Shown: positions 6,976 to 15,214 of the stretch, piece by piece
Layout: each line of letters opens with the position of its first letter
Numbering within the stretch: the first letter of the stretch is position 1
DNA from: Amycolatopsis camponoti
GTDB lineage: Bacteria > Actinomycetota > Actinomycetes > Mycobacteriales > Pseudonocardiaceae
DNA: 64,000 nucleotides
NCBI RefSeq assembly: GCF_902497555.1
Contig: NZ_CABVGP010000001.1
Span: 3,762,501-3,826,500, forward strand
Direction of reading: 5' to 3'
The notes under the pieces: generated by a model
Database searches by the model: none
What the model saw: the letters and a program-made list of their open reading frames with translations, nothing else
What the model was told of the DNA's origin: nothing
Made by a program: the position numbers and the translations under genes

Positions 6976-8057
6976 CCGCCGGTCAGCAGGTCCACGACGG
7001 CTTCCGCCCGGTTCTTCTCCGCGAACGCACGCCGTTGCCGGTCGGAACCGCCGCCTTCGGCGATGAGCCGGGCCGTCGTCTCCCGCGCGAAATCGAGATC
7101 CCCCGCCGCTTCCAGCGCGGGCGCGATCAGCTCGATCAGATCGTCGAGCACCGTCTTCGAGGGCTGCAGGTCGCCGGTCCGCGGATGCGGGCACGAGCCG
7201 GTCACCCCTTCTTTCGACGCCCGCCAGAGCTGCCCGCGCAGCACCTCGTTCGACAGCTCCGGCGGCCGGGCGTCGTCGGCCAGCGCCGTCGCGACGAGGC
7301 CGCGGGCCAGCACTCCCAGCAGCACCGCCTCCACGGGCGTGGCGGCGACGTCGGAGATGCGGAATTCGAGCGTCGGCTGCTTTTCCGACAGCCGGACGTC
7401 CCAATAGACCATTCCGCGGTCCAGGATCGCGCCCGAGCGCAGCCAGCCGTCGACGATGCTCTCGTACTCGTCGAGCGACGCGAACCGCGGCGGCGGCCCG
7501 GCCGAAGGCCACCGGCTCCACTGGTGGTAGCGCCAGCTGGCGTAGCCGGTGTCGTAGCCGTCGACGACGGCCGAGTTCGCGGTGATCGTCAGCAGCGCGG
7601 GCAGCCACGGCCGGACGCTGTTGAGGACGTGGATCCCGCTTTCCTTGCCGGGGATCGCGACGTGGACGTGGCAGCCGCAGGTGAGCGAGGTCCACGCGGT
7701 CGCGCCGAAGTGTTCGGCCATCCGCTGGTAGCGCGGGTTGGGCGTGATGCGCGGCGGGTCCACTTCGGACAGCGGGGGCGCGCCCGCGGGCAGCAGCCGG
7801 TAGCCGCGGGCGCGGGCCGCGCGGGCGAGGTCGTCGCGCAGGCCGCTCACCTGGCGCAGCGCTTCGGCGTGCGTGCTGCAGATGTCCGTGGCGGCCTCCG
7901 CCTGGGACAGGTTCAGCTCGTGCTGCAACTCGCCCCGCCCGTCGGCCGCGGCTTCCGCGGCGTCGACGACGTCGTCGCCGGCCTGAGAGAGGTGGCCACG
8001 CCGGTCGACGACGAAGAACTCCTCTTCGATGCCGAAGGTCAGCACGTCTGCGTTCAC
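6972..8057 (-). CDS. carboxylate-amine ligase, GCS2/YbdK family
   Basis: A 361-residue member of the glutamate-cysteine ligase 2 (YbdK) family, normal length. Motifs seen: TFGIEEEFFVVD at the N-terminus (metal/ATP carboxylates), the TSLTCGCHVHVAIP segment near residue 125, and WDVRLSEKQPTLEFRISD. Family members ligate a glutamate-type carboxylate to an amine using ATP; YbdK itself has weak glutamate-cysteine ligase activity. In a mycothiol-using actinomycete the physiological substrate is uncertain. GTG start at 8057 with GGAG upstream, driven by a sigma-B-type promoter. Confidence 0.92.
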   Translation of the reverse strand: MNADVLTFGIEEEFFVVDRRGHLSQAGDDVVDAAEAAADGRGELQHELNLSQAEAATDICSTHAEALRQVSGLRDDLARAARARGYRLLPAGAPPLSEVDPPRITPNPRYQRMAEHFGATAWTSLTCGCHVHVAIPGKESGIHVLNSVRPWLPALLTITANSAVVDGYDTGYASWRYHQWSRWPSAGPPPRFASLDEYESIVDGWLRSGAILDRGMVYWDVRLSEKQPTLEFRISDVAATPVEAVLLGVLARGLVATALADDARPPELSNEVLRGQLWRASKEGVTGSCPHPRTGDLQPSKTVLDDLIELIAPALEAAGDLDFARETTARLIAEGGGSDRQRRAFAEKNRAEAVVDLLTGG

Positions 8058-8091
8058 CGGTGTTCTCCTGGGGATCGGGGGAGCCGGTGGG

Positions 8092-8117
8092 ATACCCGGG
8101 CGGGGTGCCGCGCAAAC
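8092..8117 (-). promoter_or_regulatory. sigma-B-type promoter of the carboxylate-amine ligase
   Basis: Minus strand: GTTT (8117-8114), 16-nt spacer, GGGTAT (8097-8092), 34 nt before the GTG at 8057. It stands back-to-back with the plus-strand promoter at 8121-8145. Confidence 0.6.
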
Positions 8118-8120
8118 GGC

Positions 8121-8145
8121 GTTTCCCCTGTCGGCGAGCGGGTAA
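8121..8145 (+). promoter_or_regulatory. sigma-B-type promoter of the 118-residue/hemerythrin operon
   Basis: GTTT (8121-8124), 15-nt spacer, GGGTAA (8140-8145). The ATG at 8156 falls at the expected transcription start, so the first gene is probably leaderless. Confidence 0.6.
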
Positions 8146-8155
8146 CCGGGCGGCT

Positions 8156-8512
8156 ATGGATCCGAGCACCGCCTCTTCGCCGTCGTTGCTGGCCGCCGAC
8201 GCCGGGGCCACCGTGCGCCGGCTGTCCCGCTGCGTCGGTGACGGCGACATCGACTCCCCGGCCGAGATGTACCGCGTGCTCGGCTCGCTGCGGCTGCTGG
8301 CGGACGACCTGACCCACCTGCTGCCCGCCCTGCAGGACCGGCTCGAGGAGGGCCTGCTGGCCGGCCGCGTCGCCGAAGACGGCGTCGCGGCGACGTGGGA
8401 CTCGGTGGGGAACGTCGGCCGGGCACTGGCCCACGCCGGCACCATCGCCCTGCTGATGACGAAGGAACTGGAGAACTCCCAGGTCGCCCTGCGGGACCTG
8501 GCCACACCGTGA
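8156..8512 (+). CDS. hypothetical protein (118 aa)
   Basis: A 118-residue, mainly helical soluble protein that I do not recognise. It contains SPAEMYRVLGSLRLLADDLTHLLPAL and a C-terminal helix TIALLMTKELENSQVALRDLA. No Cys cluster, signal peptide or membrane segment. The upstream sigma-B-type promoter and the 8-nt gap to the hemerythrin gene indicate a two-gene stress operon. The ATG at 8156 has no ribosome binding site, in keeping with a leaderless transcript. Confidence 0.75.
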   Translation: MDPSTASSPSLLAADAGATVRRLSRCVGDGDIDSPAEMYRVLGSLRLLADDLTHLLPALQDRLEEGLLAGRVAEDGVAATWDSVGNVGRALAHAGTIALLMTKELENSQVALRDLATP

Positions 8513-8520
8513 GGAAACCG

Positions 8521-9000
8521 ATGTCGACCGACGCGATCGTGCTGCTGAAGAACGACCACAAGACCGTCGAGAAGCTGTTCAAGGAGTTCGAGAAGGCGGG
8601 GGACGAGGCGTACCGCGAGAAGCGCCGCATCGCCGACGCGATCATCGAAGAGCTGACGGTCCACGCGTACATCGAAGAGGAGATCTTCTACCCGGCCGCG
8701 CGCGAGGCCGTGCCGGAGACGAAGGATCACGTCCTGGAGAGCGTCGAGGAGCACCACGTGGTGGTGTGGATGCTTTCCGAGCTGGTCGACCTCGACCCGC
8801 ACCACGAGACGTTCGACGCGAAGGTCACGGTGCTGACGGAGAACGTCCGCCACCACGTCGAGGAGGAAGAGGACGAGTGGTTCCCCGAGGTCCGCTCCGC
8901 GATGGGCCGCAAGCGGCTGCAGGAGCTGGGGCAGCGGATGATCGACGCCCGCTCGGCCGCGCCGAAGAACCCGCTGGCGCTGAAGAGCGCGAAGGCCTAG
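8521..9000 (+). CDS. hemerythrin HHE-domain protein
   Basis: A 159-residue protein with a four-helix HHE cation-binding domain. Ligand candidates are visible: H in LLKNDHKTVEKLF, HAYIEEEIFYPA, VEEHHVVVWML and VRHHVEEEEDEWFPE. Such proteins bind a diiron site and sense or store O2, NO or iron; actinobacterial forms are often stress-induced. The C-terminal 25 residues are basic and unstructured. It is the second gene of a short operon with the 118-residue protein. Confidence 0.92.
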   Translation: MSTDAIVLLKNDHKTVEKLFKEFEKAGDEAYREKRRIADAIIEELTVHAYIEEEIFYPAAREAVPETKDHVLESVEEHHVVVWMLSELVDLDPHHETFDAKVTVLTENVRHHVEEEEDEWFPEVRSAMGRKRLQELGQRMIDARSAAPKNPLALKSAKA

Positions 9001-9063
9001 CCCCGCGACCTGTGAAAGACTGACGGTGGCGTGACCGTGCGTGGTGGGGGTAGGCCGGTGGGC

Positions 9064-10251
9064 ATGGAGTGGCACGAAGAACTGCATGAGCGGGCGGACG
9101 AGCGGATCGAGCGGCTGGACGAACGGCTGTGGGCGGTGGCCACCGCACTGCACGAGCGGCCGGAACTGTCCTATGAGGAACACGCGGCCGCCGAACGCCT
9201 GACCACCGAGCTGGCCGCGGACGGCTTCGAGATCGAGACCGGTGTCGGCGGCCTGCCCACGGCGTTCGTCGCGCGGGCCGGGACCGGGCGGCCGTGCGTC
9301 GCGCTGCTGCTGGAGTACGACGCGCTGCCCGGGCTCGGCCACGCGTGCGGGCACAACCTGATCGCCGCGGCCGGGCTCGGCGCCGCCCTCGCCGCCAAGG
9401 AGATCCTGGCCGACAGCCCGGGGTCGCTGCTCGCCGTGGGCTGCCCCGCCGAAGAACGCGGCGGCGGCAAGGTCGCCTTGGCCGAGGCCGGCGTCTTCGA
9501 CGACGTCGACGCGGCCCTGACGGTCCACCCCGGCGTCCACTCGTGGTCGTGGGCACCGCTGACCGCGCAGGTCGAGCTGAAGGTGACCTTCCACGGTCGC
9601 GCGGCGCACCCGGCCGGCGATCCCGGGCAGGGCGTCGACGCCCTCGCCGCGCTGATCCAGGCGTTCGGCGCGGTCGCGGCCCTGCGCCAGCGGCTGCCCG
9701 CGAGCTCCCACGTCCAGGGCATCATCACCCACGGCGGCGAGGCGACGAACATCGTCCCCGACCGCGCCGAAGGCCGCTTCGGGCTCCGAGCGCTGACGAC
9801 CGCGGCGCTGGACCGCCTGGCCGAGGACGTCGGCGCCTGCGCCGAGGGCGCGGCGCTGGCGACCGGCGCGAAGGTCGACGTCGAACGCCTAGGGCGCGGG
9901 TTCGCGCACTTCCGCGACAACCCGGTGCTGTCGGAGCGGTTCACCGAACACCTGGCGGCACGCGGGATCCACGCGACACCACCCGCGCCGGGGGTGTACC
10001 CGGGTTCGTCGGACATCGGGGACGTGAGCGTCCGGGTCCCGACGATCCACCCGTTCGTGGCGATCGCGGCGGAGGAGCACGCGGTGCACACGGAAGAGTT
10101 CGCGGCCGCGTCGGCCGGCGAGCGCGGCCGGTCGGCGATGCTGGCCTCGGCGGCCGCGCTGGCCCGCACGGCGATCGACCTGCGGACGCACCCCGCGCTG
10201 GTCAGCCGGGCCTGGGACTACTTTCGCGCGATGGAGCGGAACGGGCGCTGA
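9064..10251 (+). CDS. M20-family amidohydrolase
   Basis: A 395-residue metallopeptidase-like amidohydrolase of the M20 (AbgB/HipO-like) group. Zinc-ligand motifs are seen in order: YDALPGLGHACGHN, GCPAEERGGGKVAL, LTVHPGVHSWSW (domain boundary), and HAVHTEEFAAAS near the end. These enzymes hydrolyse N-acyl amino acid or similar amide bonds. The start is uncertain: ATG 9064, GTG 9058 and GTG 9031 are in frame; 9064 is chosen as the shortest that keeps the full domain. It is probably separately transcribed from the hemerythrin gene. Confidence 0.9.
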   Translation: MEWHEELHERADERIERLDERLWAVATALHERPELSYEEHAAAERLTTELAADGFEIETGVGGLPTAFVARAGTGRPCVALLLEYDALPGLGHACGHNLIAAAGLGAALAAKEILADSPGSLLAVGCPAEERGGGKVALAEAGVFDDVDAALTVHPGVHSWSWAPLTAQVELKVTFHGRAAHPAGDPGQGVDALAALIQAFGAVAALRQRLPASSHVQGIITHGGEATNIVPDRAEGRFGLRALTTAALDRLAEDVGACAEGAALATGAKVDVERLGRGFAHFRDNPVLSERFTEHLAARGIHATPPAPGVYPGSSDIGDVSVRVPTIHPFVAIAAEEHAVHTEEFAAASAGERGRSAMLASAAALARTAIDLRTHPALVSRAWDYFRAMERNGR

Positions 10252-10275
10252 GCGCACGCCCGTCCCGCCCCCGGG

Positions 10276-11172
10276 TCACGCCACCGAGGTGTAGTGCGAG
10301 GCGTCCCCTTCCCGGGACTCGCTCGGCCGCCCGTCGATGCCCGCCGGGACGTCGCCGGCCACCGTCACGCGGTTCAGGCGCCGCGGCAGGCCGTCGTAGT
10401 TGTCGATCGCGTAGTGCTGCGTGATGCGGTTGTCGAACAGCACGAGCTGGTTCGGCTCCCACGCGACGCGCACGATGTTCTCCGGGCGCGTCACGTAGGA
10501 CTGCAGCAGCCGCAGCAGATCACGGGACTCGCTCACCGACAGCCCCTCGATCCGCTGCGCGAACCCGCCGATGAACAGGCCGCGCTCGCCGGTCACCGGG
10601 TGCACCCGCACCACGGGGTGCACGGTCCGGTACTTGCGCGAGACGAACTGGGCCCGCCGCGCCTGCTCCCGCTCGTCCACCGTCTCCGGCGGCTGGACGT
10701 AGTCGTAGTCGTTGGTGTGCACCGCCCGCAGCGTGTCCGCGAACGCCCGCAGCGGCTCCGGCAGGTCCCGGTAGGCCGCGGCGGCGTTCGCGATCAGTGT
10801 CTCCCCGCCGTAGGGCGGCACCACGAGGCTGCGCAGCGTGCTGGCCTTCGGCGGGTTGAGCACGAACGTGACGTCGGTGTGCCAGTGGTTGGCCCGGCCC
10901 AGCTCGCTGTCGACCGGCAGGATCGTCGGCGCGCCTTCGGCGGCGGGCACCGTCGGGTGCGCCTTGGTCAGCTCGCCGAAGCGGGCGGCGAACCGCAGCT
11001 GGCCGTCGTCGTCAAGGTCGGTGTTCCGGAACACCAGCGCCTTGTGCTCGTACAGGGCGTCGGTGAGGAAGGCCACCTGGGCGGCGTCGAGATCCCCGGC
11101 GGGGTCGAGGCCGATGATCTCGGCGCCGATCCTCCCGGTCAGCTTGCGGACGTCGGTGCCGATGGTGGTCAT
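10276..11172 (-). CDS. TauD/TfdA-family Fe(II)/2-oxoglutarate dioxygenase
   Basis: A 298-residue dioxygenase with the H98-x-D100 iron motif (in HWHTDVTF), distal H253 (TQHYAIDNYDG) and the 2-oxoglutarate-binding Arg about 11 residues later. Close family members (TauD, AtsK) hydroxylate the carbon next to sulfonate or sulfate ester so that sulfite or sulfate is released. It is the last gene of the five-gene operon; its ATG overlaps the stop of the flavin monooxygenase gene (ATGA, 11169-11172). Substrate (taurine, alkyl sulfate, other) cannot be fixed from sequence. Confidence 0.93.
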   Translation of the reverse strand: MTTIGTDVRKLTGRIGAEIIGLDPAGDLDAAQVAFLTDALYEHKALVFRNTDLDDDGQLRFAARFGELTKAHPTVPAAEGAPTILPVDSELGRANHWHTDVTFVLNPPKASTLRSLVVPPYGGETLIANAAAAYRDLPEPLRAFADTLRAVHTNDYDYVQPPETVDEREQARRAQFVSRKYRTVHPVVRVHPVTGERGLFIGGFAQRIEGLSVSESRDLLRLLQSYVTRPENIVRVAWEPNQLVLFDNRITQHYAIDNYDGLPRRLNRVTVAGDVPAGIDGRPSESREGDASHYTSVA

Positions 11173-12482
11173 GCGGGCTCCTTCACTCGGTTGCGGTTGA
11201 CGGGACGCGCGAGGCCGTAGTGCTCGCGCAGGGTGGTGCCGGAGTACTCGGTGCGGAAGAGCCCGCGCCGCTGCAGTTCCGGCACGACGAGGTCGACGAA
11301 GTCGTCGAGCCCGCCGGGCAGGGTGGGCGGCATGACGTTGAAGCCGTCCGCCGCGCCGCCGGTGAACCAGGCCTCCAGCTCGTCGGCGACCTGGACGGGC
11401 GTCCCGGCGAAGACGCGGTGCCCGCGCCCGCCGGCCAGCCGTTCGAGCAACTGCCGGATGGTCAGGTCCTCGCGCCGGGCCAGGCCCACGACCAGCTCGA
11501 ACCGGCTCTGGCCGCCTTCGGTGAAGCTGCCGACGTCGGGCAGCGGGCCGTCCAGCGGGTAGCCGGTGACGTCGTGGTCGAGCATCTTCGACAGCTGCCG
11601 CAGCCCGTAGTCCGGCGTGATCAGCGCGTTCAGCTCGGCCTCGCGCTCACGGGCTTCGGCCTCGGTGCGGCCGAGGATCGGCGAGATGCCGGGGAGGATC
11701 TTGATCTCCTCCGGCGCCCGGCCGTACTTCGCGAGCCGGCCCTTGACGTCGTCGTAGAACGCCTTGCCCTCGGGATAAGTCTGCTGAGCGGTGAAGACGG
11801 CTTCGGCGTGCCGGGCCGCGTACTCCTTGCCGGTCTCGGACGAGCCCGCCTGCACCAGCAGCGGGTACCCCTGGGGCGGGCGTTCGACGTTGAGCGGCCC
11901 GCCGACCTGGAAGTGCTCGCCGTCGTGCGCGATCGGGCGGATCCGGTCGGTGTCCGCGTAGACGCCGGTCGCGCGGTCGACGAGCGCGGCGTCGTCGTCC
12001 CAGCTGTCCCACAGCTTCTTGACGACCTCGACGAACTCCTCGGCCCGGTCGTAGCGGGCCGCGTGCGCGGGTCGCTTGGCCAGGTTGAAGTTCCGGGCCT
12101 CGTCGATGCCCGCCGACGTGACGATGTTCCAGCCCGCGCGGCCGCCGGAGAGGTGGTCGAGCGAGGCGAACTTGCGCGCCAGGTGGTAGGGCTCGTTGTA
12201 GGTCGTCGACGCCGTGGCGATGAGTCCGATGTGGACCGTGCTGGCGGCCAGGGCGGACAGCAGCGTCAACGGCTCGAAGTGGCTGTGGGAGTTGTGCTTG
12301 ACGTTGCCCCACAGCGCGACACCGTCGGCGAGGAACAGCGAGTCGAGCCTGCCGCGCTCGGCGGTCCGGGCGATGTCGACGTAGTGCTGCAGCGTCCGGG
12401 CCCGGTGCGGGTCGGTGGAGGGGTGCCGCCACGCGGCTTCGTGGTGGCCGTTCGGCATCACGAACGCGTTGAGGTGCATCAT
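11169..12482 (-). CDS. NtaA/SnaA/DszA-type LLM flavin-dependent monooxygenase
   Basis: A 437-residue class C flavin monooxygenase of the nitrilotriacetate monooxygenase component A group. Typical segments: HLNAFVMPNGHHEAAWRHP, SLFLADGVALWG, LTLLSALAASTVHIGL, GRAGWNIVTSAG, LVQAGSSETGKEYAA, and the C-terminal GFNVMPPTLPGGLDDF. It uses reduced FMN supplied by a separate reductase, which is not in this operon. Likely role is C-S bond cleavage of an organosulfur substrate. The ATG at 12482 has GGAG upstream and overlaps the permease stop (ATGA). Confidence 0.93.
   Translation of the reverse strand: MMHLNAFVMPNGHHEAAWRHPSTDPHRARTLQHYVDIARTAERGRLDSLFLADGVALWGNVKHNSHSHFEPLTLLSALAASTVHIGLIATASTTYNEPYHLARKFASLDHLSGGRAGWNIVTSAGIDEARNFNLAKRPAHAARYDRAEEFVEVVKKLWDSWDDDAALVDRATGVYADTDRIRPIAHDGEHFQVGGPLNVERPPQGYPLLVQAGSSETGKEYAARHAEAVFTAQQTYPEGKAFYDDVKGRLAKYGRAPEEIKILPGISPILGRTEAEAREREAELNALITPDYGLRQLSKMLDHDVTGYPLDGPLPDVGSFTEGGQSRFELVVGLARREDLTIRQLLERLAGGRGHRVFAGTPVQVADELEAWFTGGAADGFNVMPPTLPGGLDDFVDLVVPELQRRGLFRTEYSGTTLREHYGLARPVNRNRVKEPA
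12224..12236. repeat. GTCCGATGTGGAC motif, copy 1
   Basis: Exact 13-mer, here inside the flavin monooxygenase gene and read antisense to it (codons for V-H-I-G). One of four exact copies in the window; see the finding on this motif. Confidence 0.5.
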
Positions 12483-13321
12483 GGCTTCTCCTTGGGGCGC
12501 CAGGTGGAAAACCGCCGTTCGAGGGCGACGAAGCCGGCGTTGACGAGCACGCCGAGCAGCGAGACCGCGATGATCCCGGCGTACATCTGCTGGATCTGGA
12601 AGTTCACCTGGCTGGTGTTGATCAGGTAGCCGAGCCCGGCCTTCGCGCCGACCATCTCGGCGGCCACCAGCACCAGGATCGAGTAGGACGCCGCCATCCG
12701 GATGCCGGTGAACACCGTCGGCACCGCCGAGGGCAGGATCACCTTCCGGAACAGCCGCGGACTGGACAGCCCGAGCGAGCGGGCCGCCTTGACCAGCAGC
12801 GGGTCGACGGTGTTGACGCCGGCGATCGTGTTCAGCAGCACCGGCCACACGCAGGCGTACACCACGAGCGTGACCTTGGACAGCTCGCCGATGCCCAGCA
12901 GCAGCGTGAACACGGGGAGCAGGGCCAGCGCGGCGGTGTTGCGGGCCAGTTCCAGCAGGGGCTGCAGGAACCGCGCGACCGGCCGGTACCAGCCGATCAG
13001 CAGCCCGAGCGGCACGGCGGCCGCGACGGCCACGGCGAAGCCGGCGGCCGAGCGGCCGACGCTGGCGAGCAGGTGGTCGGCCAGCTCGCCGTCGAGAACG
13101 AGGTCCCACAGCGCCTGGAGGTCTTCCGACAGGGGCGGCAGGAAGGTCCGGGTGCCCTCGTCGAGGACGAACCGGGGGACCAGCTCCCACAGCGCCACGA
13201 ACAGCACGATCGCGGCGGACGCGTGGACCGCCCGGGCGAGTCGCTCGCGCCACCGCCGCGGCTTCGCCGGCGGGCTCGCAGGTCCGATGTGGACGGATGG
13301 TTTCTCGAGGGTGGTGGTCAT
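12479..13321 (-). CDS. ABC transporter permease, SsuC/TauC type
   Basis: A 280-residue integral membrane protein with about six transmembrane helices and the EAA loop (KVTLVVYACVWPVLLNTIAGVNTVDPLLVKAARSLG), as in sulfonate/nitrate/taurine permeases. It would form the channel for the substrate delivered by the lipoprotein encoded at the operon start. The ATG overlaps the ATPase stop (13318-13321) and its own stop overlaps the next start, both ATGA. Confidence 0.95.
   Translation of the reverse strand: MTTTLEKPSVHIGPASPPAKPRRWRERLARAVHASAAIVLFVALWELVPRFVLDEGTRTFLPPLSEDLQALWDLVLDGELADHLLASVGRSAAGFAVAVAAAVPLGLLIGWYRPVARFLQPLLELARNTAALALLPVFTLLLGIGELSKVTLVVYACVWPVLLNTIAGVNTVDPLLVKAARSLGLSSPRLFRKVILPSAVPTVFTGIRMAASYSILVLVAAEMVGAKAGLGYLINTSQVNFQIQQMYAGIIAVSLLGVLVNAGFVALERRFSTWRPKEKP
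13282..13294. repeat. GTCCGATGTGGAC motif, copy 2
   Basis: Exact 13-mer inside the N-terminal coding part of the permease gene, antisense to it (codons for V-H-I-G). Confidence 0.5.
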
Positions 13322-14091
13322 CCGGCCGCGCTCCGTTCGTGTTCGGCCGCCTTGCGGACCTCGTCGTGCAGCAGTTCCCAGAGCCGGTGGCGCTGCCGCC
13401 CGAACGCCGGGTCGGAGCGGACGTCACCGGCGCGGTCGCCGAGGTCGATGTCCACGACGGCCTTGAGCCGCCCGGGCCGCGAGGTCAGCACGGCCACCCG
13501 CTGGCCGAGGTAGACGGCTTCGTCGATGCCGTGGGTGATGAAGACGATCGTCTTGCCGGTGCGGCGCCAGATCCGCAGCAGCTCGTCCTGCAGCTGCTCG
13601 CGGGTCTGCGCGTCGAGGGCGGCGAACGGCTCGTCCATCAGCAGCACGGCGGGGTCGTAGGCGAGGCTGCGGGCGATCGCGACCCGCTGCTTCATCCCGC
13701 CGGACAGCTCGTGCGGGTAGCGGTCCTCGAACCCGGAAAGCCCGACCAGTGCGAGGTATTCGCGCGCCCGCTCGGCTCGGTGCCGCTTGCCGAGTGGCCC
13801 GCCTTCGAGGCCGAACTCGACGTTGGCGCGGGCGGTGCGCCACGGGAACAGCGCGTACTGCTGGAAGACGACCCCGCGGTCGAGTCCCGGGCCGCGCACC
13901 GGTTCGCCGTCGATGAGCACCTCGCCGGACGTCGGGGTGGTGAGCCCGCCGAGCAGGTCGAGCAGCGTCGACTTGCCGGAGCCGCTCGGCCCGACGAGGG
14001 AGAGGAACGTGCCGTCGGCGACGTCGAGGGAGACGTCGTCGAGGGCGGTGAGCGCGCCGAAGGTCTTGGTCACCGAACGGATGCCGATCAC
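13318..14091 (-). CDS. ABC transporter ATPase, SsuB/TauB type
   Basis: A 257-residue nucleotide-binding subunit: Walker A GPSGSGKST (34-42), Q-loop at FQQYALFPWRT, signature LSGGMKQR (129-136), Walker B LLMDEP (150-155), D-loop FAALD and H-loop FITHGI. It is most like the nitrate/sulfonate/taurine group, and powers uptake through the adjacent permease. Overlaps both neighbours by ATGA. Confidence 0.95.
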   Translation of the reverse strand: MIGIRSVTKTFGALTALDDVSLDVADGTFLSLVGPSGSGKSTLLDLLGGLTTPTSGEVLIDGEPVRGPGLDRGVVFQQYALFPWRTARANVEFGLEGGPLGKRHRAERAREYLALVGLSGFEDRYPHELSGGMKQRVAIARSLAYDPAVLLMDEPFAALDAQTREQLQDELLRIWRRTGKTIVFITHGIDEAVYLGQRVAVLTSRPGRLKAVVDIDLGDRAGDVRSDPAFGRQRHRLWELLHDEVRKAAEHERSAAG

Positions 14092-15107
14092 TTGGTCACC
14101 GCCGGGGCACCGTCACGGTAGGGGTTGAACTCGTTGGTGTAGAGCTTCGAGGTGTCGATCTTGTCGCCCTTGATGTAGCCCTGCTCCTTCAGCCACGGCT
14201 GCCAGAGCGTGTAGTCCTGGTCGCCGATGAGGCCGCCGCGGGTGACGCCGACGCTCTTCCAGTACTTGAGGGTGCCGGTGTTCTCGTTGCGGCCGCGGGC
14301 TTCGATGATCTTGGTGAAGCGGGCGATCACCTGCTCGCGCGGGGTGGTGCGCTCCCACTCGATCGCCCTGGCCACCGCGGAGACGAAGATCTTCGTGGTC
14401 TCCGGGTACTTCTTGATGAAGTCGGTGCGCAGCACGTACGGGCCGCCGTTGTAGGGACCGAAGGCCTGGACGTCGCTGAAGAGCGAGCGGACGCCGCCGG
14501 CCGCGAGGGCGTGGTCCTGCAGGATGCCCTGCAGTGCGACGACGTCGAGCTGGCCGTTGCGCAGGGCCTGCTCGGCGTTCACCGGCGGGATGACGACGAG
14601 CTGGACCTGCTTGATCTCGTCGCCGGAGAGCCCCTGGTTCTTCAGCCAGGTGTCGAGTGCCGCCTCCAGGTTGGCGCCGGCGGTGTTGACGCCGACCTTC
14701 TTGCCGATCAGGTCACGGGCGGTCCGGATCGGACTGTCCTCTTTGGTGTAGTACCCGATGAACGCCTTGGCGTCGGAGCCGTAGTAGTTGACGACCGCCT
14801 TGACCGGGGCGCCGGCTTCGACCAGCTTGACCACCGCGCCGGTGAAGGCGCCGCCGAAGTCGGTCTGGTCGGTGGCGGCGGACTGGATGTCCTGCGGGCC
14901 GCTGATCGTGTTGCCGACCCACTTCAGCTTGACCGGGCCGAAGTAGCCCAGGTCCTCGGCGAGCTCGGGCAGGGTCACGGAGTTCGCGCTGCCCTGGTAG
15001 CGCAGCTCGAGTTTCTCGGGCTGGCCGGGGGCCCCGGTCGCGGTGGCCGACGCGCACCCGGCGAGCAGCACCGCGGCGGCGGCCAAGAGGGGCAAGGTTT
15101 TCTTCAC
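14088..15107 (-). CDS. ABC transporter substrate-binding lipoprotein (sulfonate/taurine type)
   Basis: A 339-residue lipoprotein: signal peptide MKKTLPLLAAAAVLLAGC with the lipobox LAGC (C18), then an NMT1/SsuA-like fold (YQGSANSVTLPELAEDLGYFGPVKLKWVG; VEAGAPVKAVVNYYGSDAKAFIGYY; KKVGVNTAGANLEAAL). It captures the substrate outside the membrane. First gene of the operon; the 100-nt region upstream, before the ROK stop, would hold the promoter (a TTGACC at 15177-15172 is the best -35 candidate). Confidence 0.94.
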   Translation of the reverse strand: MKKTLPLLAAAAVLLAGCASATATGAPGQPEKLELRYQGSANSVTLPELAEDLGYFGPVKLKWVGNTISGPQDIQSAATDQTDFGGAFTGAVVKLVEAGAPVKAVVNYYGSDAKAFIGYYTKEDSPIRTARDLIGKKVGVNTAGANLEAALDTWLKNQGLSGDEIKQVQLVVIPPVNAEQALRNGQLDVVALQGILQDHALAAGGVRSLFSDVQAFGPYNGGPYVLRTDFIKKYPETTKIFVSAVARAIEWERTTPREQVIARFTKIIEARGRNENTGTLKYWKSVGVTRGGLIGDQDYTLWQPWLKEQGYIKGDKIDTSKLYTNEFNPYRDGAPAVTK

Positions 15108-15187
15108 GGTGGTTTCGTCCGTTCCGGGAGTCGGCGGGGATGCCTCGATTGTTCGGGGCGGCCGAGCGGACGGTCAATTTTGCGAGT

Positions 15188-15214
15188 TCGTGAAATAACT
15201 CGGGTGGTTCACGA
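15188..15214. promoter_or_regulatory. inverted repeat at the end of the ROK gene
   Basis: TCGTGAA (15188-15194) and TTCACGA (15208-15214) form perfect 7-bp arms 13 nt apart, overlapping the ROK stop codon and lying upstream of the sulfur operon. It could be a regulator site or a weak hairpin. Confidence 0.3.

Noticed and set aside
7758..7770. Further GTCC-GAA-GTGGAC match (minus strand)
   Set aside because: Encoded by ordinary codons for S-E-V-D in the ligase gene, so it gives no evidence of selection at DNA level.
6517..9732. A 1071-codon open frame on the minus strand
   Set aside because: It is antisense to the STAS, hemerythrin and M20 genes, has no family signature and the Arg/Gly/Pro composition expected of a high-GC shadow frame.
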